Origin: Dichotomocladium elegans
Taxonomy: Eukaryota; Mucoromycota; Mucoromycetes; Mucorales; Lichtheimiaceae
Assembly: GCA_025716815.1 (NCBI GenBank)
Contig: JAIXMN010000016.1
Location: 806,001 to 870,000 of the forward strand
Reading direction: 5' to 3'
DNA: 64,000 nt
Below the pieces are notes generated by a model that was not told the origin of the DNA, did not search any database, and worked only from the letters and a program-made list of their open reading frames with translations. Positions 24,267-36,174 of this stretch are shown one piece after another (the stretch's first letter is position 1; each line of letters opens with the position of its first letter). The translations under genes and the position numbers were made by a program.

Positions 24267-24701
24267 TTAATGCATAACTATTGATATGTATGTAATCTAG
24301 TACAAAAAAAAGTCGCATACATTATACGAAATTGTCGTAGCAACAGTTAAAAAGATTTCGCACCATGGATAGCAAATCGTTGGCGCCCAAAAGATATTAG
24401 TTCTTCTCCATACGCTTTAACTTACATCCACGTAAACGGGGTTAACCAGATGTATGCTGTCGATAACCAGCACGAAGAGATTGGGTGAAAGAGCAATGGC
24501 AGAAACAGAGGGACAGGCGGGTGGGGCGTCGTCGTCATTGCCGGCAATTCGGCAGTCGCAGCAAATTAACCCCGGAGGTACGAGGAAAAGCACGAGGAGC
24601 AACGGCAGAAACTCCGGCGGAAGCAGCGACGCAAGAAAAGAAGGGACCCTGCCGCAAGGCAGCCGAACTGGGGTGTCCGGTATTCTTACGCACCTTTCCA
24701 T
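24267..24701 (-). CDS. Candidate spliced hydrophobic small protein
   Basis: ATG at 24701 opens 92 codons to a good 5' splice site (GAT|GTAAGT at 24425), and a 128-nt intron with TTGTACTAG leads to a 30-base terminal exon ending at 24267. The product would be 101 aa with two hydrophobic stretches (PEFLPLLLVLFLVPPGLICC; ALSPNLFVLVIDSIHLV). This block is more GC-rich than its surroundings, which fits coding sequence, but the plus strand is also open here. I do not recognise it. Confidence 0.25.
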
Positions 24702-25649
24702 GGCCTTGAGTACGGGTAAGATTGGTCAATCTAGAATCAACAATCAGCGTCGGGCACAGAATAAAGTCAAGTCGATATCGTAAAGATTCATGCCGGGTAA
24801 GGTCATGGAAGGAAGACTAAGGATGGATTTGATAAGGAAGCAATTATCTGCGCAGAGCCTCTGTTATTTATAGGAAATCAAGGCAGAATGAGGTGGCTAT
24901 GTGACCATGCATGACTTTGTGATTGACAAATCCACAACAAGTACCATGCTGTATTATACGGTATCCTCCTGTAGAAAAGTTACTTCTACGACACACCTGT
25001 GGGCTGTGTACTAAGGCCTCCCACTGAATCAAAAACTGTCGTCGTTATATCCGGCGTATGCAATGGTCTTTATGGAGTTTTGACACTCGTAACAGAGCCT
25101 GATTTGATACAAATATGCCAAGTGGAGAATCCTCTGCTGCAGATGGTCCTGAGGTATACAAGAACATGTGTGTGTAATTATGCTCATACTATCAATTATT
25201 GAACAAATATACGCACCACAAAGATGCAACCCTCTATGACAAGCCTTTATGACCTGTTTTCGCTGGTGAGCTGTTCAATGCAGATCAGACAAATATCCGC
25301 TCATCACACTGTAGTCATAGAGTCTATTCCTTCGTTTTATCCCAAAGTTCGACCTAATACTGCATGATTGAATATAGGAGTATTCCTTTTTATATCTCAA
25401 TAACCCTTTTAACATATCAAAAGTAATCGTGGGTCCGATATTTTCTCATCTTGATTTCTTTCTCTCTCTGTCCGTCCGTCTATCTCGCTATCTATATTTT
25501 ACATATACATGCTACGGTGATTTCTGCAGAATTATCGCTAGTCGGATCATGATTTTCCCGACCACGACAGTTAACTATATAGACACCTGTAAGAATGAGA
25601 GACAAATCGCTCAACGTTAAGCTATTCGATGCTTCTCTGATTCGGGTCA
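24702..25649. other. Gene-poor AT-rich stretch
   Basis: No supported coding region. CT-rich repeats occur near 25450-25480. It leads into transposon copy 2. Confidence 0.55.
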
Positions 25650-26740
25650 TCAGTATCTACCTATACAAGAACCTGTTGCGTTTTACTTTGCTCTTTGCAA
25701 CCGACCAAAACTATTCAATATGATTAAGTTTTAGGCTGATAGAATGGAACGTAAGCCCATCGATATCCTCAGCTTTATGAATAGGTACATTATCCATTAC
25801 CCTCCATATGTTCATACTTGTCTATTTCATCCATGGTAGTTTTATGAAAGCTAAAGTAATGTCCAGTTAAGGTTCCCATGCTTGCAGCTATGGATCGTCC
25901 CACTCTTTTTCTTTCTTGGTTGGTCGTTGTGGGAGTCTCAAGCTACATTTGATGATGCCTAATGCCGAAATTTGCTCCCAAGATTGTAGTTGTTTTTGCT
26001 CCTATTTTCGGCACTGTAACTGCTGCAGACGTCTCTTTCTTGGACCATGCCATGCTGGGGTTCATGTTAACATAGGAATCCAGACTCATCAAGGGGAAAA
26101 AAACAGATTCTTCTAAAGTTGATGTTAGCGATGCCCTGCTGGCGCACCCAGTGAAAGCGCTCTTGAACCTTTACATCACTATTTCCCGTCTACAAGCCGA
26201 AACCGAGCGTTCTTTATAACAAATTGGATTCATTTTTCATAAGTTGATGGAACGTCGTCTTCGATACTTTAAGATCCTCCAATCTCTAGAGCAATCGCTC
26301 CATCAGTTGCTCTAGGGCAGTTCATGGATTCCCATCAACCTACGTTAAACCAGCACTCTTATACTTTTCGTTGAGAACATATGAGACCTCAGCCCCTACG
26401 TTTCTTAAAAATGCTGCCAGGGTCCTTTTGGTACTGTAATGCCTATTGCTGAGCTGTCCAAATAATGGATTACTAATGTACATTGTGTAGGTGCGCTTAA
26501 AGTCTGCTTTTCATCTAAATACTTTCGCAATGGGGATATGCGTAGCAATACGGTCAGGGTTATGCCTGGAAGATAGGCTACTCAGATATTCTATGCGCGA
26601 ACAAGCGGATTGAAGAGAGTAGATTTTCTCATCAACGACATAGTCCATAGGTTCAGAACAGCTATGTTCATAAGCGACATGACCTTGCCCATCATCGTAG
26701 AAAAATAGTTGCTCATTTCAAAATGTAAAACGGGTATAAA
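25650..26740 (-). mobile_element. Degenerate Tc1/IS630-type transposon, copy 2 (inverted)
   Basis: Same element as 2090-3205, in opposite orientation. On the minus strand it keeps the leader and start (26680-26740), the HTH region (about 26290-26390, GCCCTAGAGCAACTGATGGA shared with copy 1), DESGF with the first catalytic Asp near 26085, TVPKIGAKTTTILGA, VMDNVPIHKAED with the second Asp near 25770, and LNHIE with the final Glu. It is disrupted by frameshifts, a stop after the final Glu, and loss of about 15 residues before that Glu. The damage differs from copy 1, so the two were separately inserted or have decayed independently. Confidence 0.82.
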
Positions 26741-26978
26741 AAGAAAAGGATTCAATGGGCATAAAGCTGACTAATTTTTATAGGGATGGAAGTTTTTTTT
26801 TTTTGCCACATCTTTATCATTACGCGTAAAGATTTCTGCGCAAATCATGGCTTCTATTTATGTGATCTTGCGACTTCAGAATTACGAGGACATGACTTCA
26901 ATTTTGGAAACGGTATATAAAGTACTGATAATAGATATGTGTATATATACAAGGACTGCCTTTTTTCTTCGTATTACA

Positions 26979-29887
26979 TCAACCAAAGATAGGCCGCATT
27001 ATCCTCTCAACCAACTGAAGCATCAGTACCCGATTTAAACCCTTGTGTTGCACTCGCCGCCATAATCGATCCATGGCTGTGCTCGTGTTTTGATCTCCAA
27101 TTAGCTGTCTCACACCACCAGGTACTGCTCCAGACATCAACAACGTGCGTGCCTCTATTCGGCTCTGCTCTTTTTGGTCCTCTGTCCGCGGTTCGTGCTG
27201 TGCTCCAAAGCAGCCATTTGGCCAAAACTTGTCAAGTACCTTGTCGCAAAGATAGACCAGCGCGTCCGGCGACGTGTAGTTCTGCATATAGCTGCTGTAG
27301 TGCTCTGCGATAATCTCTGTGTAGGATCTCCGTACAATTTCCCGAAGCACGTTAAGTAGTGTCCGCCGCATCCAGGCCTTATTATTGGCGGTGGTGAGAT
27401 CAAATATTTCAACCACTAGCGCAAACGTCGTTTCGATAAGTAGCTCAATGTCCAGTGATGACAAAGGTTTGCTCTTTTTGTCTTGCTGCCTCAGCTTTTC
27501 TCCATCCTCCTCTGTAGCAGCTCTAGAAGGCAGCTCTTCCATGGCATCATCGTCGTCGTCTTTCTCCGATAAACTGGAAGGTGGAGTATGGTCAGAATGG
27601 GGGCTAGGGTACAACAGTGATCGTTTGCTGTTGCTGCTCACAGCGCCTTCTATCTCATGAGAAGCATGCTCATCCTCCGTTGCAGAAGACATGCTGCTAG
27701 AGATGGACCCCTCACGTGCAGAGCGGCGTGTGAACCATCGCCTCTGAGGCTCCTGCTGGTTGGATGGTATGATCAATTCATCACTGCTCGAGAGCAGCGG
27801 ACTGTCACCTAACCTGCTCACACTCTTAACCGCCAACGACGGCGCTCTCGCTAGCATAGAGATAGCTTTCCCTACGCTGCTTTGTTGATTTGCATTGCCC
27901 TCAGCTATGGGTGCACTTGGGTTGGACGAGAGTGCGGCATAAGATCCCACCTCATCCATGTACTCATCCGCAAAAGACGCGTCGACTTGTTCGGAGCCGG
28001 GGCCGCGTCTTTCTTTCCTCAGAAAGGCAAGGATAATTTGATCGCGCCCAAGTTCTTGATCCTGTACGACATTATGCAGATAACGCTCAAGTTGACGGCA
28101 GATACTATCGAGGTCACCAACTGCTGTTGTTTGTACCGTATTACTCCCCAGTTTGAGCCACGATCGGATCGGATCAAGTGGCAGTCGCAAATTGGCCCGC
28201 GCCACGCGTTTGGAGTGGCGAGCACTGATGATTGCGTGAAACACTTCAAAGTCTATGTATGTGCGAGTGATCACATAACCTCCGCCCTCAGATCCGGCAT
28301 GGTCTTCTAGCGCTGGTCGCTCGATCTGAATGATAAACATCAGCTTGCTTTTTTCAGGAACTGTGTGCGGATCACAATGGTGTTGCTGAAAACCGGATAT
28401 ATCTTGGACACTGAACATGACTGTACCCGGTTCATATATCATAGGCGCATGTATCCAGGCCGCAGGTGGAGGCGAATGCGCTGGCACGGATGACAGTCCT
28501 AATCCGGGGGAAGATATGGGTGGGCTAGCCATATCGCTAATCTGCTGTGACCGCCTCTTGCTGACCGATCTCTGACTTTCAGCGATTGGCGGAAGAGACG
28601 CATTAGGCACAGGCGAAGTAGAAGTACCATTCACGGACGGCTGCTGTTCTTTCGGTTGCATATCAGGCATAGCGAGGGGTTTACGCATCTGCTGCGGAGG
28701 TGGGCTCATATCGTGAGGTCTATTCTCCTGTTGCAGTACATCACTGTCCCTGGAAGTTGAGGTCGCAGCACTGCTGATATCTGGGGGCGCGCTCTCATCC
28801 AAAGCTGCAGCTGCCATCAAACTCTCGGCCGCTCGCTCAACAACACTCCGGATACCCTCCCCAGATTCATCCTCAAGCTCATTGCTACGATCGACATCTC
28901 CGGGAGCTGTAGCAAGATAATCGACAATATACGTGTTAATAAAGTCTGGATCGCTGATTGTGCTGAGTATATTTCCAAAAAGGTGGTTTGCCAGGAGTTC
29001 TCGTAATAAGCTCAGGAGCATGGCTGACTCGGTCTCTTGAGTAGGGAGAATTCGCTTTAAGATGGTGGTGCTGAGAGAGAGCATTTGGTTATGTTGTTCC
29101 TCTTCGGATAGTAATTGAGCAAACGGCGACTGTGGATTCTGATCGATGTATTCTTCTAGAGACAGACCAGAACTCTCTAGGTTCCGACATTCACGCTGAT
29201 GGGCGTGCGAATGCGATGCACAGAGTAAGTTACACCATCAAATACTACTTCCCCCCCCACACACACACAGACAAATAAAAGCCATTACCATGTGAATAAT
29301 CAACACGTTGGCTACACCATACAACGTCGCCATTACAATATCGTTCCTCTCCTGCTTCATTAAGATACTTTCGATACGGTGAACGCTGCCATTGAGAGTT
29401 CTTCGCACAGCCTGTTCGAACTCGGGGTTATGATGGGTATTCAGAGGGGTCCACCAGTGGAGGACGAAGTCGCGACAGAAATATTCAATAAGTTTATCAA
29501 CGGCAGCAGTGAGGGGAGGATAAAACAGGTGCAGCTTTATATCAGTCTGGTTGAGAACGATAGGAACCTGCTGAGAGGAAACAATGAGCTCAGGATCAGT
29601 AAATGACAAACAAAACGGTTTCTTACCCGGCTAACATCTCTAACTGCTGCATCATAGATTGTCGTCATCTGTCGCACTTTGCCGTTGCCAGCAAAAACAG
29701 CAGCACCGAGCGTAAAACCTGCTGCTAAGAAAACCGGAAAGAAGTAGCCGTCCGTACCAAGTAGAATCGCATAAAGCAGGCCGAATATACACGGAACGAT
29801 TGGAGCAGATGCTTTGATGTTCGGGTCATCTCGGATGACTTGCCAATGTATATAAAGCAGATTAATCCAATCTGCTATGACCAGCAT
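26979..29887 (-). CDS. Sorting nexin: PXA, PX and Nexin_C domains
   Basis: Membrane-anchored lipid-binding protein of the Mdm1/SNX13/SNX25 group, which tethers organelles or works in endosome-vacuole traffic. Exons 29887-29627, 29570-29289 and 29195-26979 join in phase to 919 aa. Order: two N-terminal hydrophobic segments (VPCIFGLLYAILLGTDGYFF; PVFLAAGFTLGAAVFAG); PXA domain (about 85-280; LIEYFCRDFVLHWW, RNDIVMATLYGVANVLIIHM); an acidic/Ser-Pro linker; PX domain (about 430-590; VITRTYIDFEVFHAI, RLPLDP); a long disordered region with Ser and Asp runs; and Nexin_C (about 760-915; LLNVLREIVRRSYTEII, GLNRVLMLQLVERIMRPIFG). I see no RGS domain between PXA and PX, unlike animal SNX13. The N-terminus could extend further; an open frame at 29965-30174 was not joinable with confidence. 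Confidence 0.9.
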
Positions 29888-30244
29888 GCTTCAGAATCAT
29901 ATATATAGAAAAGAAAGTATGAACGTTGAACTAAGGGCAAAAATGGGTTGCATTTTTTGGGGGGTCAAGCACGATCTCCGACTCTACTTGCTGGCGTGGT
30001 TGAGGGCAAACACAACTCACCAAGATCGGTACAGTGGTCATAAAACCCGCTCAAATACTGCCTCGTTGTCATGATATACAATCCAATCAATCCTACGCCC
30101 CCCGGTTTTCTATGAGACCATACCGCCCTATTGAAGTTATCGAGGCGAGTGTAAATGTAGTCGCGGGGATACATGCGGGCTTCATTTCTTTTTCGGGTTG
30201 CATTGATCTTTTTCGGCTTAAAACAATCCCCTGTTTATTGTCGA
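29888..30244. other. Upstream region of the sorting nexin gene
   Basis: Contains a minus-strand frame at 29965-30174 (MYPRDYIYTRLDNFNRAVW...) that may be an unjoined 5' exon. Its best donor (GTGAGT at about 30019) leads out of phase with the ATG at 29887. Confidence 0.4.
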
Positions 30245-31180
30245 GTAATGCTGCTACTTTTATTTCAATCAAAGTTTGCGTTTGTGGATATCAAGCCATC
30301 AGTAGATAGTATTCACGGTTCAATAGAGACAATTTACGCGTGTTATGCGCCAATGAACATACAATGAAATGATGATGTTTAGCAGGGCGAGCCTCTTTGT
30401 TGTCACACAACAGGCTGTACTGGTCTCTTCCCGCCCGGCTCACCTACAGAGCGTCTCCCCTCTGTTCATCGAATGGAGGATGGCCCAGGTACCTTGCTTT
30501 TCGCATCTTAACCCTGCGACAGCAGGGCCGGAAAGTTCTTTAGGGGAGATTGCTGTAGTTAGCCTTTGCTTGGCAGTTCACTCGTCATTTCTTGAGTCTT
30601 TTGCTAAGCATTCCTATGCGTTTATGAGTCCTCAGACTCCAATTTTCTTGGCATAGTGTTTAAATCCCCTTCCCCTGCCAACAGGTTTCCAGCGAAAAAC
30701 TTCACCAGTAACCTCTGCCTTCATCAAGCAGCAAGTTGAGCAGCATATGACTTGGATCAATATCAAGCATATGTTACTGATGAGTGAAGTACCATCCCAA
30801 GAATAGTACAGTATAGTATAACACAATGAAGACCTTCCTGCGTCGGAACTCCCGTCGATTACCATCCATGGAGAAAAGCCTTTGTTTCTGGGGTGCAGGC
30901 ATGGTAGCTGACTATGTTCCTATTCACAAAGCATGTCATTGAAGCGCGAAGAAATATTGCCCTCGCTGCTGACAGTGATGGGTTCTGAGGCGTGCAGTGA
31001 TTTCGATACCTCTCTTGATGTCAGGATAACGACGACGTAGCCAGCAGCGGCTGACAGCAATGATGGCAAGGCACGATGCAATGTCGCGCAATTTCATAAG
31101 CTACTCCAGTGCTAAGCTAAACTCATATTCCGCGAACAAGGAAGTGTCACCGGCTGCATAGCCGGGAAAAATCCAATAGA
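30245..31180 (+). repeat. Dispersed direct repeat, copy A (about 0.9 kb)
   Basis: Strongly similar along its length to 51690-52565 in the same orientation. Shared landmarks are GTGGATATCA-GCCATCAGTAGATAG near the start, CCCGCCCGGCTCACCTA in the middle and GAAAATCCAATAG at the end. Copy A has about 80 extra bases around 30955-31035 relative to B. A small hairpin (CCGGCT/AGCCGG, loop about 4) sits close to the 3' boundary. No transposase or reverse transcriptase is visible, so it is a non-autonomous element, a solo LTR or another family repeat. I could not define target-site duplications. Confidence 0.75.
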
Positions 31181-32046
31181 TGTGACACTTACCCAGGCCA
31201 CATTGGTTAGGTAGGTTAACAACCCACCGCATTGTAGACTAGGGAGCGTATAATATACAGGAGGTAATAGTATGTGAGTGAGTTCCTAAAAGGTCATTTG
31301 CCTGGAAATGATTTGGCGACTTTCATAACAGGAGTACTGTTGTAGGCTGACTAGATATTCTCACTTTTACCAAAAGTAGCGTCTGAGGCTGAAGCTTCCT
31401 CAATTACCTCAAGTCATTGAATTCATTCATAATCTGGCCACCAACGGAACCACTGCCATAAAGTTCTTTGCGTTCTACACTTAGTGCGGCCGAAAATATC
31501 TTATGCCTAGCTCTTTGTATATATGAAACAGATATACTTCCGTAAAGAAACTGCGTTCGCCCATAGATTTTGTTTACGGTAAATCAAATGTTTATGCTGT
31601 TATAAGAGTCCCTTTACCATCCATGTCTCGTCGAAATCGAAAGTTTCAAGCAACGGTCGAGTAAAATGATAGTGGAGACAGCGCTCAAGCCAAGGGATCT
31701 CTATAGGTCGTCAATGCCTTGTGTATTTTCAAGTGGTCTCCACTTTACCGATATAAATATGGGTTACTGGTATAACCAAATTTAGTGGAAAGTGCAGAAC
31801 CATGGTATGGCATATGCACTCGCGACCGGGTGATAGTGTTACCATATATGGATATTGTTTTTTCGGCATGATCCCTACTCAACCCAAAAGCATAGCCGCG
31901 ATACACAATGTTATTGTCACATTTCCTGCATTCTATAATATCAATATCAAGTTTGCTACTAAAGCTATTTCTGCTGTTGTTTTGTTTTTATTTTTTTTAT
32001 CAATCGCCTTGGCATCTCAATCTTGCATCAGTTGTCCGCATTGACA
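31181..32046. other. Intergenic, repeat A to the 32047 gene
   Basis: About 0.87 kb, AT-rich, no supported gene. Pyrimidine-rich sequence at 31970-32040 leads to the next start codon. Confidence 0.55.
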
Positions 32047-34462
32047 ATGACCACCGCCCTGGACGTACCATATCCCATGAAAGGATTTGAAATATCGCAG
32101 AAAGGTAAGGGTCAATAAATAGCGCACCCATACATGGATGGGTGGTTAAGGATATCTGATTAGTCTTTAATATATGGTTTTTGGCAAAGCGTAGGTTTGA
32201 GCGAAACGTCAGATAAGACATTGCTCGCAAAATACGCCGATTCAACTGCTCTGCGTGCACTGGAGGAGGCAAGTTTCTACAAAGCCCACGCAGTAATTGA
32301 CTAATTGTGTTGTACGAAACAACAGGAGTTGGACGCACTGCGGAAAGCACGCATCGCCCGCCGGCAGAGAATGCAATCTGTCATCTTCCCTGGCGACGAA
32401 GGACCGCCTCCATTGCCACTTACAAAACCAGTACGAAAGCCGAGAGATACCAAGAATCTTTCGCCGACCCCACCGCCAACACCTCCTCATACGATACCCT
32501 ACGCTATGTCGCCACCGTTATCAGAAACATACGAAGAGCAAATTGAGGTGAGGATGTATGGTGTTCACTTTTCATGCTAGCAATATTTCGAATGCAATGC
32601 CCAGCTAACACAAGTCATACAGGAACAGCTGTCATCCGACAAAGGCAAAGTGGATGCAGATCTAGGAAGTGAGCTTGACGACGGCGACGAGGACCCGATG
32701 CAATTAGAATTACCAGCCTCATCATCCAATGAACCTACTATTACGTCCACCGCGCTTACGGAATCGCCCACGGGAGAAAAAACTTATTTGCAACCAGAGA
32801 TCAGTCTGCTGGATGCAAAAACAGAGCCGCAAACATCATGTGATCTGAAGGAAGCCCAGCTTGTAATGTAGACGGCACAGGCCTTATATTAGCCCAGCTA
32901 ATGCCACATCACTAATTCGCATTTGCGTATCGTGTGTCATTTAGACTACAGAAGAAACGTCGGTTCCTAAGTCGCAAAAGGAATATTCTGCGCGTAAGCC
33001 GCTCAAGATTGATACCGTCTTTGATCGCAATTCCCAGAAAAGTGTAAGTTCTAGTAGGTGCTCCAGCTATGATATTTGTGTGTCCTTGACTAAACTATTT
33101 GAATGATGACATGCTTAGCACCAACAAGAAACGGATCTTTATTCACAGATCCGAAAGAACCTCCGCGCAACACCTTCAACTCTTCAGCTCACGCCTTCCA
33201 AAAGTGCGACGTTCGAATCAAACCATTCCCCTCCAATCCGGCCACGTCCCGATATGAAACGCAGCAAGCGAGCATCGGTTCCTGTCATTCCGCAGTCTTC
33301 CTTCTTTCCTCAGACCGTACACGAACAGTCACCTAAAGAGATGCCCATATTCAAGCCAAGACCTTTGAAAGACGCATTCATAGGTGTCAAGGGTCTGACC
33401 AAGAGATTTAGCAATAGCATCAAAGATAGCTGCCACCAAGCTTCATTCGTGAAGCAAGAACTCTCTGAGACATCATCGATGGACGGTCCCGCCCATCGAG
33501 GGACTCCAGCACCTCGTCAGCGTAATCCTCTCCAGCCGAGCAATAATGAAGCTTTCCCTAATGAACGGCGTGCCGAGATTGAGAACAAGACCCAACGCCG
33601 ACAATCAAAGCCTTTACCGCAAATTAGTTTTTATGAGATGAAGCAATCTAGCATGGTCAATGTGCCATCGACCGCGGCTGCTGTCCCACGGCCACAGCAT
33701 CATCCATTGATCAAGCAACAAAACAACATTGGAGATGATTTATTCAGCACGCCCTGCAAGCCGGTCCCACCCATTCCTGCCAGTGAAGCACCGAAAGTAA
33801 ACCAAGCCTTAGTATATCCCAATCCCATTCCTGCTTACGAACCGCAACTAAGCCGCAAAGCATCTCCACCGCCCCATCGAAAGAACCCGCCAAAGGCTGA
33901 GGTTAAACAAGGCTTGGATGATGATGAGCAGAGTCGAGTAGAGACCAAGGAAATGCCAGTGACGCCGTCATCCTCGGCACCATCGAGGGTAGAGGACGGA
34001 CACATCGATGGCCAATGCTCCTCTTCCTCAAGCACTGGACACATTTTCTTTGAAGCGCTACCGTCTACACTGGCAGTAGAAGAAATTACAAAGCCAAAAA
34101 AACGGGTCTCTTTCTCATCCGTTGTAACGGATATTCCTCCTCCGTCATCGCCGTTGAGCTACACCTCAGAAGAAGATGAGCGCGAGAGTAACAGGACTTC
34201 GTCTGGAATACTGTCACGGTGGCAGCAACAGCACCAGCGCGACCATTTCCGAGAGACTTTTCACGAGCGCAAGGCCGTCCCAAATGACCGACCATCGAGC
34301 AACACGAGTGGATTTTGGAACACTTTTAACAGTCGAACGTTGGAAGATAACAGCAAACGAGCTGTGCGAGATACACCTTCTCCTAATACCACGCCACACC
34401 TGGAGCTCAATCAATCATCATCAAACAGGTTCTTCCCCTCCACGCCTGTTAGAAACGGTATT

Positions 34463-34497
<35 letters not shown>

Positions 34498-34925
34498 TGT
34501 CTGGATCAATGCCCTCCAACAATCTGTCTCCTCCAGGCTCTCTCTCAGAGTGAACGGCCACAGCAATAATAAGCAGGATACCAATTCTGCCTTACTTGAC
34601 AAGACTGACAGCGATTCGGCCCCTCCTTCCCGCGAAATCGGCCCTCTCGGACGAAAGCTTGCTGAGGGAGCCGCTGTTCTCGATGAGCGAACCAGCCGCT
34701 CACCCCCATTAAACCACGTAAGCCCTCTTTTCCTTTTTGACACATAAGCTTTCGCCTATTAACCAGGCAAACCAGCCGACAAAATCGCGTCCTATGAAAC
34801 CTTCCAGTCTGCGCAAATCCAAGCCTCTCTCCTCGTCCTTTGCAGATTCGCCCACCGTACAGGCCATTGCGAGACCTCCTGTTGCAGCAAGACCCCAGTG
34901 GTGGATTAAGGTAGATCATCCGTAA
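32047..34925 (+). CDS. Large disordered protein of unknown function with RVxF motif
   Basis: Seven exons, 32047-32104, 32195-32292, 32326-32547, 32623-32862, 32945-33043, 33119-34717 and 34767-34925, close in phase to 824 aa. Residues about 20-70 form a helical, charged region (SETSDKTLLAKYADSTALRA, ELDALRKARIARRQRM). The rest is mostly disordered: Pro-rich (SPTPPPTPPHT), acidic patches, Ser/Thr-Pro sites, and a serine run encoded by an AGC repeat. A short conserved-looking patch reads FKPRPLKDAFIGVKGLTKRF. KKRVSFSS near the middle is a textbook RVxF-type docking motif for protein phosphatase 1. I do not recognise a family. The second intron is only 33 nt (32293-32325) but has GT, a CTAAT branch site and CAG. 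Confidence 0.72.
34462..34496 (+). repeat. (AGC)n trinucleotide run encoding poly-Ser
   Basis: About eleven AGC units inside the long exon of the 32047 gene. It keeps frame on expansion or contraction. Confidence 0.85.
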
Positions 34926-35107
34926 CCCATCCATGTCCGTATTTTGCATTATTTGCCGTTATATATAAAATTCCCCACACCCACATCCTTGCATTTGTTT
35001 CGACAAAGAAGCCACTGTATATTGTTATTCCAAGATGATAGGAAAGTAAATGGCTGAACGTACGCTTTTGTATGCATTTGCGCGCATGTACCGATCTTTC
35101 TTCCTTA

Positions 35108-35470
35108 TTACTGCTGCTTGTTCTTCATTTCATTGGTCACGTCATGTACACCAGGAAGCGTGCTAGGTAACGGGACATCGCTGAAATCGTCTTGCTTGAC
35201 AGCGAGCAGCGAGTAAGCATCTAGTGGGGATTTAATTGTAAGTGAGAAAAGAAAAAAAAAAGGATAATGACCAACTTGTGTTATTCGCCATAGATCCCCC
35301 TCCCCCTTCCGTGCAAGCTACTCACAGACACCGCCAGTGAAGCCCAACAAGCCAAGAAGGGTCAGTGCATTACGCATCCGAAACGGCTGGCGCGTACGCT
35401 GCAATGCAGGCGAGAAGCCATAACCCTTGGACTGCGTGTACATCTTCTCTCTACTAGGACCGTTGACCAT
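35108..35470 (-). CDS. COA3: Cytochrome c oxidase assembly factor 3 (Coa3)
   Basis: Mitochondrial inner-membrane protein that binds newly made Cox1 and couples its translation to assembly. Exons 35470-35326 and 35220-35108 join across a 105-nt intron to 85 aa. The order matches the family: a basic N-terminal segment (LQRTRQPFRMRNALT), a single membrane helix (LTLLGLLGFTGGVYAYSLLAV), then the conserved VKQDDFSDVPLP and a short soluble tail. Length is typical for fungal Coa3. The 3' end faces the 32047 gene in a convergent arrangement, 180 bases apart. Confidence 0.85.
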
Positions 35471-36174
35471 TGTGTGTGTATGTATATGCTGTTCCCAACC
35501 GGACGGGAAAAAAAAAAATTAAAAAGACGAAAAATGGAACCTCCATCGTGAGATAATTTGCCCTCCGCTTGCTATCAACCCGTACCGTGCGATGTCCGAG
35601 AAGGAATCGATAACTATTCAAGGAAGGCTATTTGTTGACATGGTGGTGTACATAAGATGGTTTCTGTTTCGGGTGTTCCGGTTGGTTAAAAGCTATTATG
35701 TCCGTGGACCGGATTTATTTGCCAGTGCAACTTTGCATTCTACGGCCTTTTGCGATAGCGTCGTATAAGCATTGTGGATTGCCCCGTAACTCGGTTTTTT
35801 ACATGCCGGGATTGCCCACGGCAAAGTCGGCTCCTTGCTATAAAGGATCAGCCTCTCGCACAGCAGAGTATTTGATTATCACTATCGGTAGAGTATGTTG
35901 CATATAAACAGCCCTGCGCCATGTACTTAGTTCGGTATGAAGAGCGTCTAGGGCACGCATTACATAACCAGCCTAATTATCAGCTGTCAGTTTTTTGGAT
36001 ATCCATGGATTGGTTCGGTTACACAAAAATTTTTGTTGTTCATCCCCCTGGACATCAAACAAGCCACCGAGCCGGATTCCACGCTATTTTGTACAAACAG
36101 GCCAAAGGCTGTATTCTCACTTAAACGTATATGCACATAAAACAACATTTTTTATACATGAAGAGCTTCTTTTT
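35471..36174. other. Intergenic, COA3 promoter and ARG1 3' region
   Basis: 0.7 kb, no coding support. It contains a poly-A run near 35511-35518. Short open frames at 35698-36124 look random. Confidence 0.55.

Noticed and set aside
29965..30174. 69-codon minus-strand ORF as first exon of the sorting nexin
   Set aside because: The obvious donor gives the wrong phase to the ATG at 29887; kept only as a possibility in the region note.
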